DNA of 64,000 bases, from NCBI RefSeq assembly GCF_040807025.1, contig NC_090953.1, positions 23,668,997-23,732,996 of the forward strand. Reading direction: 5' to 3'. Below are positions 34,532 to 45,900 of the stretch, in pieces. Source of the stretch: Struthio camelus. Lineage: Eukaryota > Chordata > Aves > Struthioniformes > Struthionidae. Under the pieces are notes generated by a model. That model made no database searches, was not told where the DNA came from, and saw nothing but the letters and a program-made list of their open reading frames with translations. The first letter of the stretch is position 1. Each line of letters starts with the position of its first letter. The position numbers and the translations under genes were made by a program.

Positions 34532-35776
34532 TTAATTCCTCCCGGGCTTCCCTGGAAGCGTCTTTGGGAACCGAACACTGCATTTCTCATTTAAGAACGA
34601 TCCTGCGGTCGTGGGGGGAAATCTGCAGGTCGCTTTGTTCAACGTTGCCGCAAAGTTGTAGCTAAAAATTAAGCTAAAACTTGAACGTTGATTAATTTTT
34701 CCTTGCTTCGGTTGCTTGCTTGCCACCAAGTGTATGTACTTATCTGGATTATTTTCTGGCATGGTTTTGTAAGGCACCGTCTGATGGACCACCTGCAGCC
34801 CCCAGGAGTGCTCGTGTGAAGGACGCGTTGGCCTAGGAGTGCATGGTTGGACGGCAGCAGAGATACCTGTCCCTCTCATCCACCCGGTTGGATGACCTGA
34901 GTTATTCCTGATCTTGCCTTTGCAGCAAAGTAGTCCTGTGTTCACACCGAATAAATTTCCCAATTTTTTTGAGGGGAATCTTCTCTGGATTAGGTAGCGC
35001 TTGAAGAGCCAGTGGAGTTTCTGAAGGCTGATGTTTCCGGCGAGCCAGCGCTGTCCTTGCTCGCGCGGCAAGGACCGCAAGAGACAGGCTGGGCCAACGG
35101 CCTGGCTGCTGCGGGAAAAGGGGGGGTTTCCCGAAATCCTGCTCCCGTCGGGCAAGGCGGGGATTTCTAGGGAATGACGTGACTCAGCGTGGCAGTGCTG
35201 CGGGGGAAAGGCTCGCAAGGAGTCTACCAAACCCCTTTGAGGTAGGGCTGTGAAGTGCTCCAGTTTTATTGCGTGACATGATCCAAAAAAACCTTTTTTT
35301 TTTTTAATGCTTTTTTTTTTTATGGCGCAGAGGAAATGGCCTCTTCTGTGACAAAGTGACCGCGTGGCTCCTGCTCTGGGACCGGCCGCGGAGGTGTCGG
35401 CGTCGCGGGGAGCGAGGGAGGGGGTTTTCCTCCTCGCCAGCTGCTTTTTCCAAAAGATGCAGCGAGTCCGACTTCCTCCCGGAGAAAGTTTTTGCAGCAT
35501 CTCCCGTCCCCGCGGGGCGCCGGGCCCTGCCGATCGCAGCGCCGGGGAAGGACGTGGCCGGCTGGGTGACAACGCGGAGAGGGCTGCGGGCTTCAAACGC
35601 GCTGCGGGCAGGAAGGTCTGCCATCGGAGGAAGTCATCCCGGGACCCCCCCGTCTTGTGTCCCCCCTGCGGGCGAAACCAAGTCAGTCGGCAGGGCTGGA
35701 GCAGTTTGGGCAACGGGTCGAGGCTCGGCTGATTCACACCGGTGAGGAGGTGGCCCCGGGGTAGCAAAGGAGCCAC
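34532..35776 (-). other. Long unassigned open reading frame (414 codons)
   Basis: The longest uninterrupted frame in the window. I recognise no domain or family. The inferred protein is basic and rich in Pro, Ser, Arg and Lys, with a KKKSIKKKK patch produced by T-runs on the plus strand near 35.28-35.32 kb. Its 5' half overlaps the CpG island, where stop codons are rare by composition; the 3' half is AT-richer yet still open. No splice structure or polyadenylation signal was identified. It is most likely fortuitous, but it could be a lineage-specific transcript antisense to the STRA6 promoter. Confidence 0.12.
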
Positions 35777-37420
35777 CCTGATTTATGCCAGCGGGGATGC
35801 AGCCCCGGGAGCGAGCCGGGAGCTGCCCCGCTCACCAGTGCGAGTCGGGGGGCGAGAGCCCCGTTTGGTCCCCTGTGTCCCCCCCTCCCCGGCTCTCGCC
35901 CCCCGGGCCGGAGGGAGCAGCTGCAGAGGCAGCCGAGCCGACCCGGACCTAGGCTAGAAGGGGGCTGGGTCGAGCTGCCTCCTCTCCGGCAAAGCCCTGG
36001 CTTAATCAAAGGGGGAGCGGAGCACGGGGGTTGGTTGCTTTTAATTTCCTAAAGCCCCGGGCGGCCCCGAGCCAAGGCCTCCTCGCGATGGAGGGGATAA
36101 AGTTCCTTAGCCCTCGCCAGCCGGCACGCCGAACTTTGCCTTTAAGCTCGCGCGCCCGGAGCCGCGCTGGGCTCCCCCGGCCGCGGTAGGACGCGCGGAG
36201 CAGCTGCAGCGAGCCGGGCTCTCGGCGTCCCCCCCCTCCTCCGGCTCCGGCCCCCTCGCTCCGGCGAGACGCTGCAAGCACGCAAAGAGGAGCAGGTACG
36301 TTACAAACGCCTCGTAACGCGGCCAGGCTTCGCGCGGGGCCGTGGGCAAGCGGCGAAGGCGCCCGCTGCCTCGGGAGGGGGCCGCTTTCCCGGGGAAGGT
36401 GGCTCAATTTTTCGTCCTCTTCCTCCTGCCCTGGCCCCAATTTCTGCGCGCCCTTAAGGGAGGGTCTTGCCGCCCCGTCGGCGAGCCGCCTTAGGCTGCC
36501 TTTTCCCGGGAGACGCCGGCTCCCCCCAAAAGCATCCAAGGAGCAGAAGCTGCCCGGCGCTTCGCCGTGAGCCTCTGCCCTTTGGCCGCCGCGGGCGAGC
36601 GGCGTTGTTAGCGGTTTCGCGCGGGCTCCTAAGCCTCCCCCTGCGTGAGCGAAGCGCAGCAGGTGCCTTTTGCAGCGGTGAGGGCCCCGCAACCGGGCTG
36701 CGGGGGGGGTGCAAGCCTAAAAATAACCTTTAAAAGCCCCGTTTGCTTCGCTCTTTAAACTGCCTTTGCAGGCAGCAGCGTAACTTAGAGCAAGCCAAAG
36801 GTGCTTCTGCTTTGCCTTGGCCGCCTGGCAAGCCTGTTTATGGCCTCGGCGGTGGATTTAATATCAGCGGGCTCCAGCTTTGCAGACAAAAGGATTTGCA
36901 AACTGCTGGAGAGGCTCCCCGGCCCCCTGAGCTCTTCCCCGGGAGGGCCGAGGTCAGCGGGCGCTGGAGTTATCCCGGGGGCAGAGAGGCATCGGATCCG
37001 GATGAGGACCGGCCGCGCGACGCTTTGAGCGGGGAGGCGAGACGAAAACGCTGTCGGAGCCGGCTGGCTCTGCGCTCTCCTCCAGCCGGGCTGCTCCACG
37101 CTGAGCGACGGGAAGGAAAGTTTCCTTTGAGCCCCCCGTCCCGTTCCTGCCTCCCGCCGCGTGCGCGCTCCTTCCCGGCGCTGCTGTAAGTTCCCCGGCC
37201 CTTTCCGTGCGCCGGGCAAGGGGTTTCCCGAGAGGAGGAGAGCCGTGGCCGAGGATGCTCTGAGGTCACTGCTTTCCTCCGGGAACCAGCCTTCCCGGGT
37301 CGGGTCAGCAGTGCAATGAGTTTGTCCCGAACCCACGCGGTGCCGAAGCCGTCGCCTCTGCGCTCGGGGAAGGCAGGGAGCGTCGCCCGGCGCGGGGGGA
37401 TGTTTGGACAGCTGCGGGGG
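35340..37420 (+). promoter_or_regulatory. STRA6: CpG island, candidate STRA6 promoter and 5' UTR exon
   Basis: About 2 kb of dense CpG and high GC with GC-box-like stretches, about 5.4-7.4 kb upstream of the STRA6 start codon. Strong plus-strand donors lie inside: GAGCAG/GTACGT (GT at 36296-36297) and GCTGCT/GTAAGT (near 37186). Either could end an untranslated exon 1 spliced to the acceptor just before the STRA6 ATG. A TGACGTGACTCAGC motif (CRE/AP-1/MAF-like, about 35174-35187) sits just upstream. AGGTCA half-sites occur singly near 36951 and 37262. I saw no clear direct-repeat retinoic acid response element, although STRA6 was named for its induction by retinoic acid. Confidence 0.5.
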
Positions 37421-38264
37421 CTCGACTTGGCGGCTCCAAGCTGCACGCCTCTTGTTTTTCGGATGTTGCAGGGTTAGCGGTGGTTTTTGGGTGGTTTTCA
37501 GGCCACCAGCTGGCTAGTCTAGGGTGAGTAATGAGCTCCTCAGCCCCCAGGCTGGGAAGGGGGGTGCTGGGGGAAGGATGCTCTCGCTGGTCTGGGGCAG
37601 AGGCAGGAAGCATGCGGGGAGGCTGGAGCTGGCTTGTCCTGGCCTCAGGGAGCCCGTGGCCGTTTCGGTGAGGTGCCATCACCTCGTGGTTGGGAAAATC
37701 CAGGGCACCTTGAGGAAACGCGGCCGTTCTAGGCGTCAGGATGAGTTGTCTTCGCCAGCGGAGAGCTGTAAGCTCATCCCGTTCCTCCTGCCACCGGGCC
37801 AAAACCTTCTCTCGTAGGTGGTGCCTGTTGGGAAGGAGGAATGGCCCGTCCAGGAGGAAGGTCGTCGGGATGGGCTGGGTGGTTTTCAGGCTCCCTCCAC
37901 CGCACCTCCAGCCCAGCACGGGCTCCTCCGCCTGCTGCAGCAGAGAGCTGCGCCCAGGCGGGACAAGAAAGCGGTGCGCCGCGAGAAGGGCTGGCTGGAG
38001 AGCTCGTACCCTGCCAGGGCTCTGCCTCGTCCCAAGCGCCCCCCAAGCGGTGCGTGCCTCGGCTTCCCGCGGTGGCGTGGGGACGGGGTGTCTCAGCTCT
38101 GGCTGGTGCGGGCAGAGGCTGCTCCGTGGGGCAGCACGGAGGCCCCTGGGTTGCCAGCTGACCCGTTTGCTGGTGTCCTCTCAAAACTACCCGTGTGCCG
38201 TGGCTGGGCTGGGAAGGCCTCTACCTCGAGTCAAGCCGGCAGCCACCACCGCCGCTCCCGAATG

Positions 38265-38570
38265 GCAATTGAATTAGAGGAGATCTCTTTTAAACAACTC
38301 TTCCCCCCTGGCCCAAGCGCTCCCTGAACAATTGTGAAATGAGATCTTTATCATTTTTATTAAAAGCCGTACACAAGGCATCACCATTAAGCTGGATATG
38401 AGGAGGGAAGGGGGGGTAATTCCCTTATGGCTCTCTCCTTCTCTTCCCCCCCAGTTTAATTCATAGTGGTGGGATGCAAAAGCTCCCCAGAGAGTGATGG
38501 ATAGTGGGAAATGAAGAATATGAAGGAGCTTTATTGAGCCCATCAATCTCGGGCGATGCTGCTGTGATCA
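38265..38570. promoter_or_regulatory. Candidate conserved enhancer upstream of STRA6
   Basis: 300 bp of AT-rich sequence with GGCAATTGAATTAGAGG, GAACAATTGTGAAATG, TTATCATTTTTATTAAAAG, CACCATTAAGCTGG, CAGTTTAATTCATAG and TGATCAAAGG (TCF/LEF- and SOX-like). It stands out from GC-rich flanks, no frame is open across it, and it is 4.2 kb upstream of the STRA6 start codon. Confidence 0.35.
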
Positions 38571-38867
38571 AAGGCCCAGCCTGTTTCGGCAGAGGTTATG
38601 CAGAGGAGCAAAGAGATCGGGTTTCGGGTAAATGCAGGGCACAGAGGAGCTGCGCAGGCAGCAAGCACAACCGTCCCTCTGTGCTGCCGGCTCCCTGCCA
38701 GCCGTGCCTGGGCTCGGCCCGCCGAAGCGTCCTGCTGCGCGGGTGCGTCCCGCGAGGCGCGTCAGCCGGGCAGGCTGGAGACGTGGACCTGCCCTGGCTG
38801 GGCCTGGTCTGCGGCGGGGGACACCGACCTGCGTTGCTTGCTCCCGCTGGGAGTTGGGCACACCTGC

Positions 38868-38892
38868 CTCTCCTCCTCCTCCTCCTCCTCTC
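38868..38892. repeat. (TCC)n trinucleotide repeat
   Basis: About seven TCC units within a pyrimidine-rich stretch. It is a simple repeat in intergenic DNA. Confidence 0.9.
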
Positions 38893-41324
38893 TTCCCTGC
38901 TCTGCCACGGTGCCTGTCACACGCTCGCACTGTTGGCACAGGTAGTAGGGGACCCATTTGGGTCTGGGCTTAGGTCTCATCGTGTTACAGCTCCAGGCGT
39001 CGCACAGCTGGTGGTGCCATTTGGCTGCTGGAAAGGGCCAGTCAGACTGTGGCAACGCATGGCCAAGGGTTGGGTGCAACCTTGGGCTTTGCCCAGGGAT
39101 GAGGCAGGTCCGTGGCAGTGGTGGGAAGTCTCTGAAGTGCCTCCTGTGACTTCTCCAGTAACCTATTGGTCATGGATGTTGAGGGAGACTTTGTCACCCT
39201 GCCAGGTGGGTGGCAAGAGGGGACCTTCCTCTGGACTGGGAGACATCAGCCTCCTAATGATGAGCAGGGCTGGGCTGGACCAGCCCATGGATGGGAGATT
39301 TGAAGAACCCTTGGCTCCAATGTGGTGTTGACCAGTCTTGGTCCCGTACCTGCTTGGAGGACAGAGGTAGTGAAGCCCTGGCTCTGGGGTCTGAATGTAG
39401 CTAGATACTCCAAGTACGAATTTCCTGGAAAGGGCAGCTGACACAACACCCAGGAAGTCTCTCGGCTTGATGTTGTGATTTTGCTGCCCGGCACGGATTC
39501 AGGCTGTGGCTTGCCTGGTGGGGTTACCTGACATCTGTGCATACAACGCATCTAGCTGGGCCTATTCTTTTCTCTCCTTCCTGCTTTTCTGCACCAATTG
39601 CAGCCGCAGTGCCAGCGAAGGCTCCGCGGGAGGCAGCTCTGCGCTTAATGCCGACCCGCTCTGCTTTGTGACTGCCAGCACATCCCTGGGCACCTGAAAA
39701 TCAGCACGGGGGGCATCTGGAAGGTGGCTTTTTCCTGGCTTGTTTGAAGGTGGGTTATAGAGGCCAGCGCTGTTCTGGTTGGCCTGGCAGAGGGGGTACG
39801 AGCCTTGTATCTCTTGCAGGGCTTTCAGCTGGCTGTGCCCTCCCTTTCTGCTGCGGTGTGCCATGGGGCAGCGCTGGGCGCTGCTGAGCGGCCGCCGCAG
39901 GGCAGCCCTCCGCTCTCCCTACTCGCTCTGGGCAGGCAAAGTGCTTTGGGATCCCTCTGGCCAAGCAGCTCTGCGCTCAGGTACTGCAACGATGGGAACG
40001 GCGTGAAACGGGACGGAGCGTGAGCTTTCAGCCTGCGTGAGGCATCTTGGGCCGAGGAATCGGGTGAGTTTAGGAGGCGCAGGGAGCTTGGGCATCTGCT
40101 GGAGGCTGTCTGAGGAAGGATGCTGGTTCAGGTCGCTTTACCAGCCATAACTGAAGCCCCAGCTTCCAAATTCAGGTGCTATAGCAAAGATTTCTCCGCA
40201 GCTCTTCAGCAATCCTATGGGATGGAAAGGGGGCTTCCAGGCCTTGGGAGACTTGCATGCATGGGTTGTCACAAACTGTGTATCTTTTAGAGGCTCCTTC
40301 TACCTTTTTACGGAGTGCTGCATTCTTGGGAGGTGAGGTCAGAGCTGTTTCCCGGACCAGGCGAAACCAAGGGATATCTGGAAAGTCGATGTGCTGAGGC
40401 TGAAACGTGTGCGCTGGGTTGGCCGGGGATGGAGTCAGGGCCCAAATCTGCTCCGGGCTGTCAGCAGGAGCAGCAAGTAGGGTATGCACCCAGGGCTGGC
40501 AGGGCCAGTCACTCCTTTGCTGGAGCCTGAGCTGGGATGGGATCAGGATGGTGCTGTAACCGTTGCTAAAGGCTCGGGCAGACAGGACCTGCTTCCTAGC
40601 TGATTTCTTGCTCCCCCTGAAAGGGGTGAAGGCCCCAGCCCATCTTGCAGAGGAGGTGTCCATACCTGCTCTCTCCTGATTTAGAGGGAGTCCCTGGAGG
40701 GGACCCAAAACCTGGCCCTGGGCACGACGTCTAGCAGAGCACGAGCCCATAAGGCCCCGGGGCAGCGTGGCCCTGGCAGCGGATGACACTTATCTGTCTC
40801 GAGCTGGGGCTGCCTGCGGGAGGGAGGGGGCCGGAGCCCATCGGGTGTCTGATTTTTGGGAATGCCTTTGAAGCTGGCGAGCGGTCTCCAGCGTCGTTCC
40901 TTGGCGAACGCCAGCTGTATAAACAGCAGCCCGGAGCAAAGCTGCCGGCTCGGTCATCCGTCTGCAGCCCGGGAGATGCAGCGGGGATTCGCTGCTCGGC
41001 AGGGGCCCCCGAGGTTGGCCACATCCCTCCAGGGTGCGAAGTGGTGGTTGTGGGCTGGACTGGTGTCCCCAGGCCCTGCTTGGCAGCAGCGCCGAGGGTA
41101 CCCAGTGTTTGGGGAAGGAAGGCAGAGCCGTGAGTGCTGCAGGGGCTGATGCTGGTGCCGAGCTCTGGCTCCAGTGAGCTGGCCCTGGGGTAAGCCGAGG
41201 TTTCCTTAGCGCGGGTTCACGGGTCCCCCGACGCTTTCTGGGTGGAGATGACTCTCACATCTCCTCCCTCTTCCCGGCGCTTGCGGCTCTCTGCGCTGCC
41301 GCGGAGGTCGGCGCCGCTCCTGCA

Positions 41325-41430
41325 GCGGCTGCGTGTGCCTCAGTTTCCCCCCTGCCGCACCGGGAAGAGGGAGCGGCGGCGTCTGTCCGACAGCGACGCT
41401 GGCAACCGCGTTACAGCTTGTGAAACGTAG
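41325..41430 (-). repeat. MIR-like SINE fragment
   Basis: TGTGCCTCAGTTTCCCCCCTG at about 41335 (in part) is the reverse complement of the MIR core. The following sequence fits weakly up to about 41430. Confidence 0.4.
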
Positions 41431-42776
41431 CTGCAGGGCAGCGCTGGAGGGCACGGGGCTGCCTCGGCCAAAGTCATCAAGTGCCACACGAAAAAAAAAT
41501 AACAGCGCGGAGGAAAGATGAAAACTTGTTGGATTTGGCACTATGACAAGTTGCTCTTCCTTTTTATTGTTAGCAAGGGAGAGGAGCGGAGCAGGCTTGT
41601 CTTGGCGAAGGCAAACGCTGCGGCTCTCCCCTGTGACAGCCGCCGTGGGGCAAAGACGGGGGGAGGAGGACGGTGCCCAGGCTCGAGGGACAGGGACTGG
41701 ACACCCAAAGGGGGGGACGGTCAGGCCACGAGCCTCGAAGCGGAGGCATCTCCGCGAAGCTGAGCATGGGGAAAAGCCGGACGTGCTGGCTCCAGGCACG
41801 TGGGCACCTCTGTGCAACCCACGGCTTTCGCTCGGGTACCTCTTTTTTTTTTTTTCTTTTTTTCCCCCACTATTCCCATATTTTAAGAGCCCGGTTTGTT
41901 CCTATTTCCTCCCTGCCCTGTCCGCGCTCGGGGCCTGGCGAGGCCCGAGCAGCTAGGTGCTGCTCTGCCTTTGCCGTGCGTGGGGATGGGGAAGGGGGAT
42001 GCTCCCTCGAGGCCGGATTCAGCAACTTGAGAACTAAAAAAACCCCGTCGTTCGCACAGAGGTTTCCGTGGAAAGCCGGCGCAGGGCGTCCCCGCTGGGC
42101 ACGTCTGCGGGACGCCGGCTCTCGGCCGCCGAAGGCAGCGGGCTGCGGGCCAGTTCTCCGTCCGCTTACCTCCGCGATCTCCTTACCGCTTTGCGAGACA
42201 GCCCGTGCCGTGCTGGGAAGCCAAAACTTGACCCTTGCGCTGTTTTTCAAGTGGTTCACGTAAATACTGTTAAACAACCCAAACAAAGGCTCCGATTCTA
42301 TCAGCATCCCGCAGCAGGGAGGGAGAGCCCGCGGCCCAATGAGGTTTGTCCTGAGCGCTCAAATGGTTGGGGGGGTTTGGTCATTCCTCCTCTCTTGGAG
42401 TTCAGATAAAGGCTGGGTCCTTCGTGGAGGCGATTTGGGATTTTGAAAAGCACCTCTCCCTCCCCTCGGCCCCCGCCGCCGCCTCCTTTCGCCCTCCTGC
42501 CTCCTCCTGCGCTTTCCTCGGCTGCGGGAAGGGGTGTACAGCGGGGAGGAAGAGAGAGGAGCGGAGGAACAGGAGTGGGAGCGACCCTAGAAGATAAAGT
42601 CTTGGCTCACCTCCCCGTTTCTGCATTTCCAAGGGCCCACCTGAACGCGGGGGCCACCTTTGCGGGGCTGTGGGGGGTTTCCCCCCTCTAACCCTGAAGG
42701 GCAAGGAGCTTTCTGCCTCCAATTTTCTCTTCCGCTCTCTCTCTCTCTGCCCGGTGGAGGTAGGAAGAGGTAGTTC

Positions 42777-42901
42777 ATGGCAGCCAACGGCTCTCTGGAC
42801 GCACACGGCTCCCTGCTGGATAATGGCTTTGCCGGCCCCGACGACCTCGTTTCGGACTGGTACATCTACGAAACCATGGAGCCGGCCGTGCCGCAGGACG
42901 A
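42777..42901 (+). CDS. STRA6: STRA6 coding exon 1
   Basis: 125 nt; ATG context GTTCATGG; ends in phase 2 at GA/GTAAGTG. It encodes the extracellular N-terminus with the Asn4 sequon and SDWYIYET, which aligns with human GSWYIDEP. A CT-rich tract and GGAGGTAG just upstream (near 42730-42763) look like a 3' splice site, so the ATG exon is probably the second exon of the transcript. Confidence 0.93.
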
Positions 42902-45900
42902 GTAAGTGTGGAGCCCCCCCGGGTGCGTCGCGTCCCACCGCTCCTACCTCCCTCTGGTTACGCTGGGCCGGCGCCGGCTTTCCCAGCTGGGGAAGAAGAG
43001 GGGCTGCTATATCCCCTCTCCTTACTGCTGTGTCTCCCAGACAGCTCGGTCGGGGTTTGTTCTCTCTCTCCTGGAATGATTCACCAAGGCGAGAGCTTTG
43101 CCATTCGCCTCCAGCAATTCATGCAACCAGCTTTGGTGCCTCGGTTTCCCCCCATCTGAGGCACGACCAGCCCCGTGGGAGCTCCGGAGCTGCAATGCTT
43201 TAGTCCGTGTCACGCTGTTAATCAGAGCAAAGCCCTTCTGCCCGCACTGCTTCCCCCTAGTCTGGTTAGGAGGTGAGACCGGTGGCTGGCAGCCCTGCTG
43301 AGCAGTCGATACCTAAGAAGGCACCAGCCTTTTCCCCTCTTTGCCTTCCTGTGTCTCCTGTGCGTAAAGCCAACCTGCTGCTGAAATACATGGCAGCGCG
43401 TCCTGGGCTGGTGTGGCCAGTGGCATTGATCTGCGCTCTTCTGCAACGCCAGCCTGGTGTGGGGGGGAAGAGGAGGTTGCCTCGCTGCCCCCCAGTACCC
43501 TCCTGCTTTGTGTGATGGGATGTGCTGCTGCTGCTTATAATGCGCAGCTTGGGGCAAGCAGATGCCGGCCCCGCTTCGGCTTTGCTGGGGTGCAAATGAC
43601 AGCAGGGTCCTGCCATGCTGAGAGCTTCCCCTTTCACATGATTGTGGGTCAAGTGGCTTGTATGGACCCATAGAAATGCTTCCCTTCTTTGGGGTGCCCC
43701 TGGTAGGAGAAGGTGTGTCCTGCCGTGGGTGTCTCTACTAGATACACTCCCCTTTGCTAAGGAAAGGCACCTCTCCTTTCCTTGCTTTGAGGCACCAGTA
43801 GACAAGTGCTGTTTCCTTGAGCCTCCGAGCATGGGCAGCTGATGGAAACCCTAAAAGCTCCCGTCTCCCTTGTTGGCTGTGCAGACTGAGGGGTGTCACT
43901 GCTCCTAGCCTCCCCCTGGTTGCAAAGTGAGGTGTATCATGTTAATCTGCTTCCCTGACCCCTCTTGTTACAGCTGAGGGCCAGGAACTGTTGCATGGGT
44001 AGTGCTGTCAGTCCAGGGGTAGTTTGGCTAAGTAGGTCACTGTGCTTGCAGCCCAGGCTGAGGTTTTGTCCCGAGGAGGTGACAAGCAAACACTTGGTGG
44101 TTGCAGAGCCAGATGGCTCTGATGGAGGCTTAAAACCTGGAGCCATCACGGGGTGGGGGTGGGGGGGCCGTGGCTTCACCATGGGTCTGGGGGTGGATGG
44201 CGCTGCCAGCTCCTGCTCGGGGAAGGGCTGAGCCCTTCTCTGACCAACTGCTTCTGGTGACTCTGAAGCCTCTAAAGGCTTTGACTTGCCGAGAAGGTTA
44301 TTCTAGCTCTCTGTTTCTGGGTTTGAAGAGGTAAGTGCAGCTGGGGGAATAATCTGGACTTTTGGATACTCTTGCAGATTTGCGCTAGGGCCTACGTGAG
44401 TTGGCAGCACACACCGATCTGCTTAGAGAGAGGGGCTGAAGCTGCAGCCTGTGGGGTGCTGGAGACTGCGTTCCTGAACCGCGCAGAGACCCTGAGCGGT
44501 TTTTCTGCTTGTAAAACAGGGCTGGGCATCCTTGGGCTTGCATGACAGTTTGGTTGCCCAGTTCCTTCCCCTCGCATATTGTTATATCAGCGGGTCTAGG
44601 AAAGACTATTCCCTCTCCTCACACAGAGATCTGCACGTTAATTAGCCATGCTCCTAGAAGTAGTGCCGCTTTTATCTGGCTGAGCACCGACTTGACGGGA
44701 CAGGGGCATTTCAGGGGTGCGTTTGCTGGTCCCTCAAAGCCGCCGGCCCCGGTGCTGCTGCGTTGGGGAAGTCATGCTGTGGAGGACCAAGGACTCGGTG
44801 CTCCTTTTCCCCCAGCTGAGTGCGCGTCACAAAGGCAAGAGAAATGGTTGTGCCACGCTACAGAAAGGGAAACTGAGGCACAGAGCAGAGAGGCAATTTA
44901 TTCAAGGTGTCCTGCATGGCCAGTGACAGGGCTAGAACCCTGGTGACCTGGGGCCCATCTGTTAGCACCTGTTGTCCCTCTGTTGACTTAGCTGCCTGCG
45001 GGTGGGTTTTATACTCTTCAGTCAGCTGATATCTAATCCTGAGCAAGAGCAGGAATAGATCCTAGTGGTGACCAGCCCAGCTCATGCCAAAGGGTTATTC
45101 CTACTCCTTAATCTTCTGTGTTGTGAAATAGCTTTTGAAATGTCCTTGCCCAGCCTTGGGGAGCCCTCCCTGGTAAGCACCTTGGGAAGGGCTGCTCCCC
45201 CTCCAACACCACTGATAAAAACCTTTGGGGTGTTTGTTCACAAGAGTGGTTGCTCTCTCCTCCTGGGCCTCCTCTGTTGCAGCAAGCCATGGATGGTGTG
45301 TGGATGGAGACAGCACACGGTGGGTGTTTGTGTGTCCTCCTCACGGCCTGGCTCACAACAGCGTCTGGAGCTGTGCTTCCCTCTCAGGTCCTATCACCTG
45401 GGAGCACAAGTTTAAACCCAGCTTGAGCAGGGGCACACGATGGTGGTTCTGCCTAATGAGCTGGGATATCAGAACTTGGAGGTTCAGGGGAAACAAAGCC
45501 AGCAAAGACACCATGTCTGGTGTCATTGCCCGATAGTTTCAGAAATGGCAAAAAGGAAAGTGTGCTTGGCTGAACACTTAGATCTGCATGAAGGTTTAGA
45601 TGCTGGAGCCCTGCTGAAACCAAAAGGGTTTCAGAGTTGAAGTGCTGCACCCACACCATAGTGCTAGCAAACAGAAGCACGTCACAAGGTTTCTTTGCCC
45701 CTGAAACTCAAGGCTGTGCTGCTGTAAGGGACTCTCCGGGAGCACCGGTTCCTGTCCGGCCAGCCGTGGTTCCCCCAGCCATGCCACCCCAGCTCACCCC
45801 AGGCTGTGCTCTTCTGTTTGTCTCTGCAAGCTGGGCTCAAAGGAAGCCAGGTCTCCTAGGTTGCAGGTACTGGACTTTCCTGCCTTTCTTCCCTCTCTAT

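Larger units (their letters stand above)
30714..42776. other. Intergenic region between divergent CCDC33 and STRA6
   Basis: 12 kb between the two start codons. It contains the CpG island (35340-37420), two candidate conserved blocks (33330-33500 and 38265-38570), a long unassigned minus-strand frame (34532-35776) and a MIR-like fragment (41325-41430). Promoters and untranslated first exons of both genes should be here. The 30.8-33.3, 39-41 and 41.5-42.7 kb stretches show nothing else that I can support. Confidence 0.75.

Noticed and set aside
36006-36692. 228-codon minus-strand frame in the CpG island
   Set aside because: Arg/Gly/Ala/Pro-rich composition follows from extreme GC content; no homology or splice structure seen.
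40332-40343. AGGTGAGGTCA as a retinoic acid response element upstream of STRA6
   Set aside because: The two half-sites overlap rather than being spaced by 1, 2 or 5 bases, so it does not fit a functional direct repeat.
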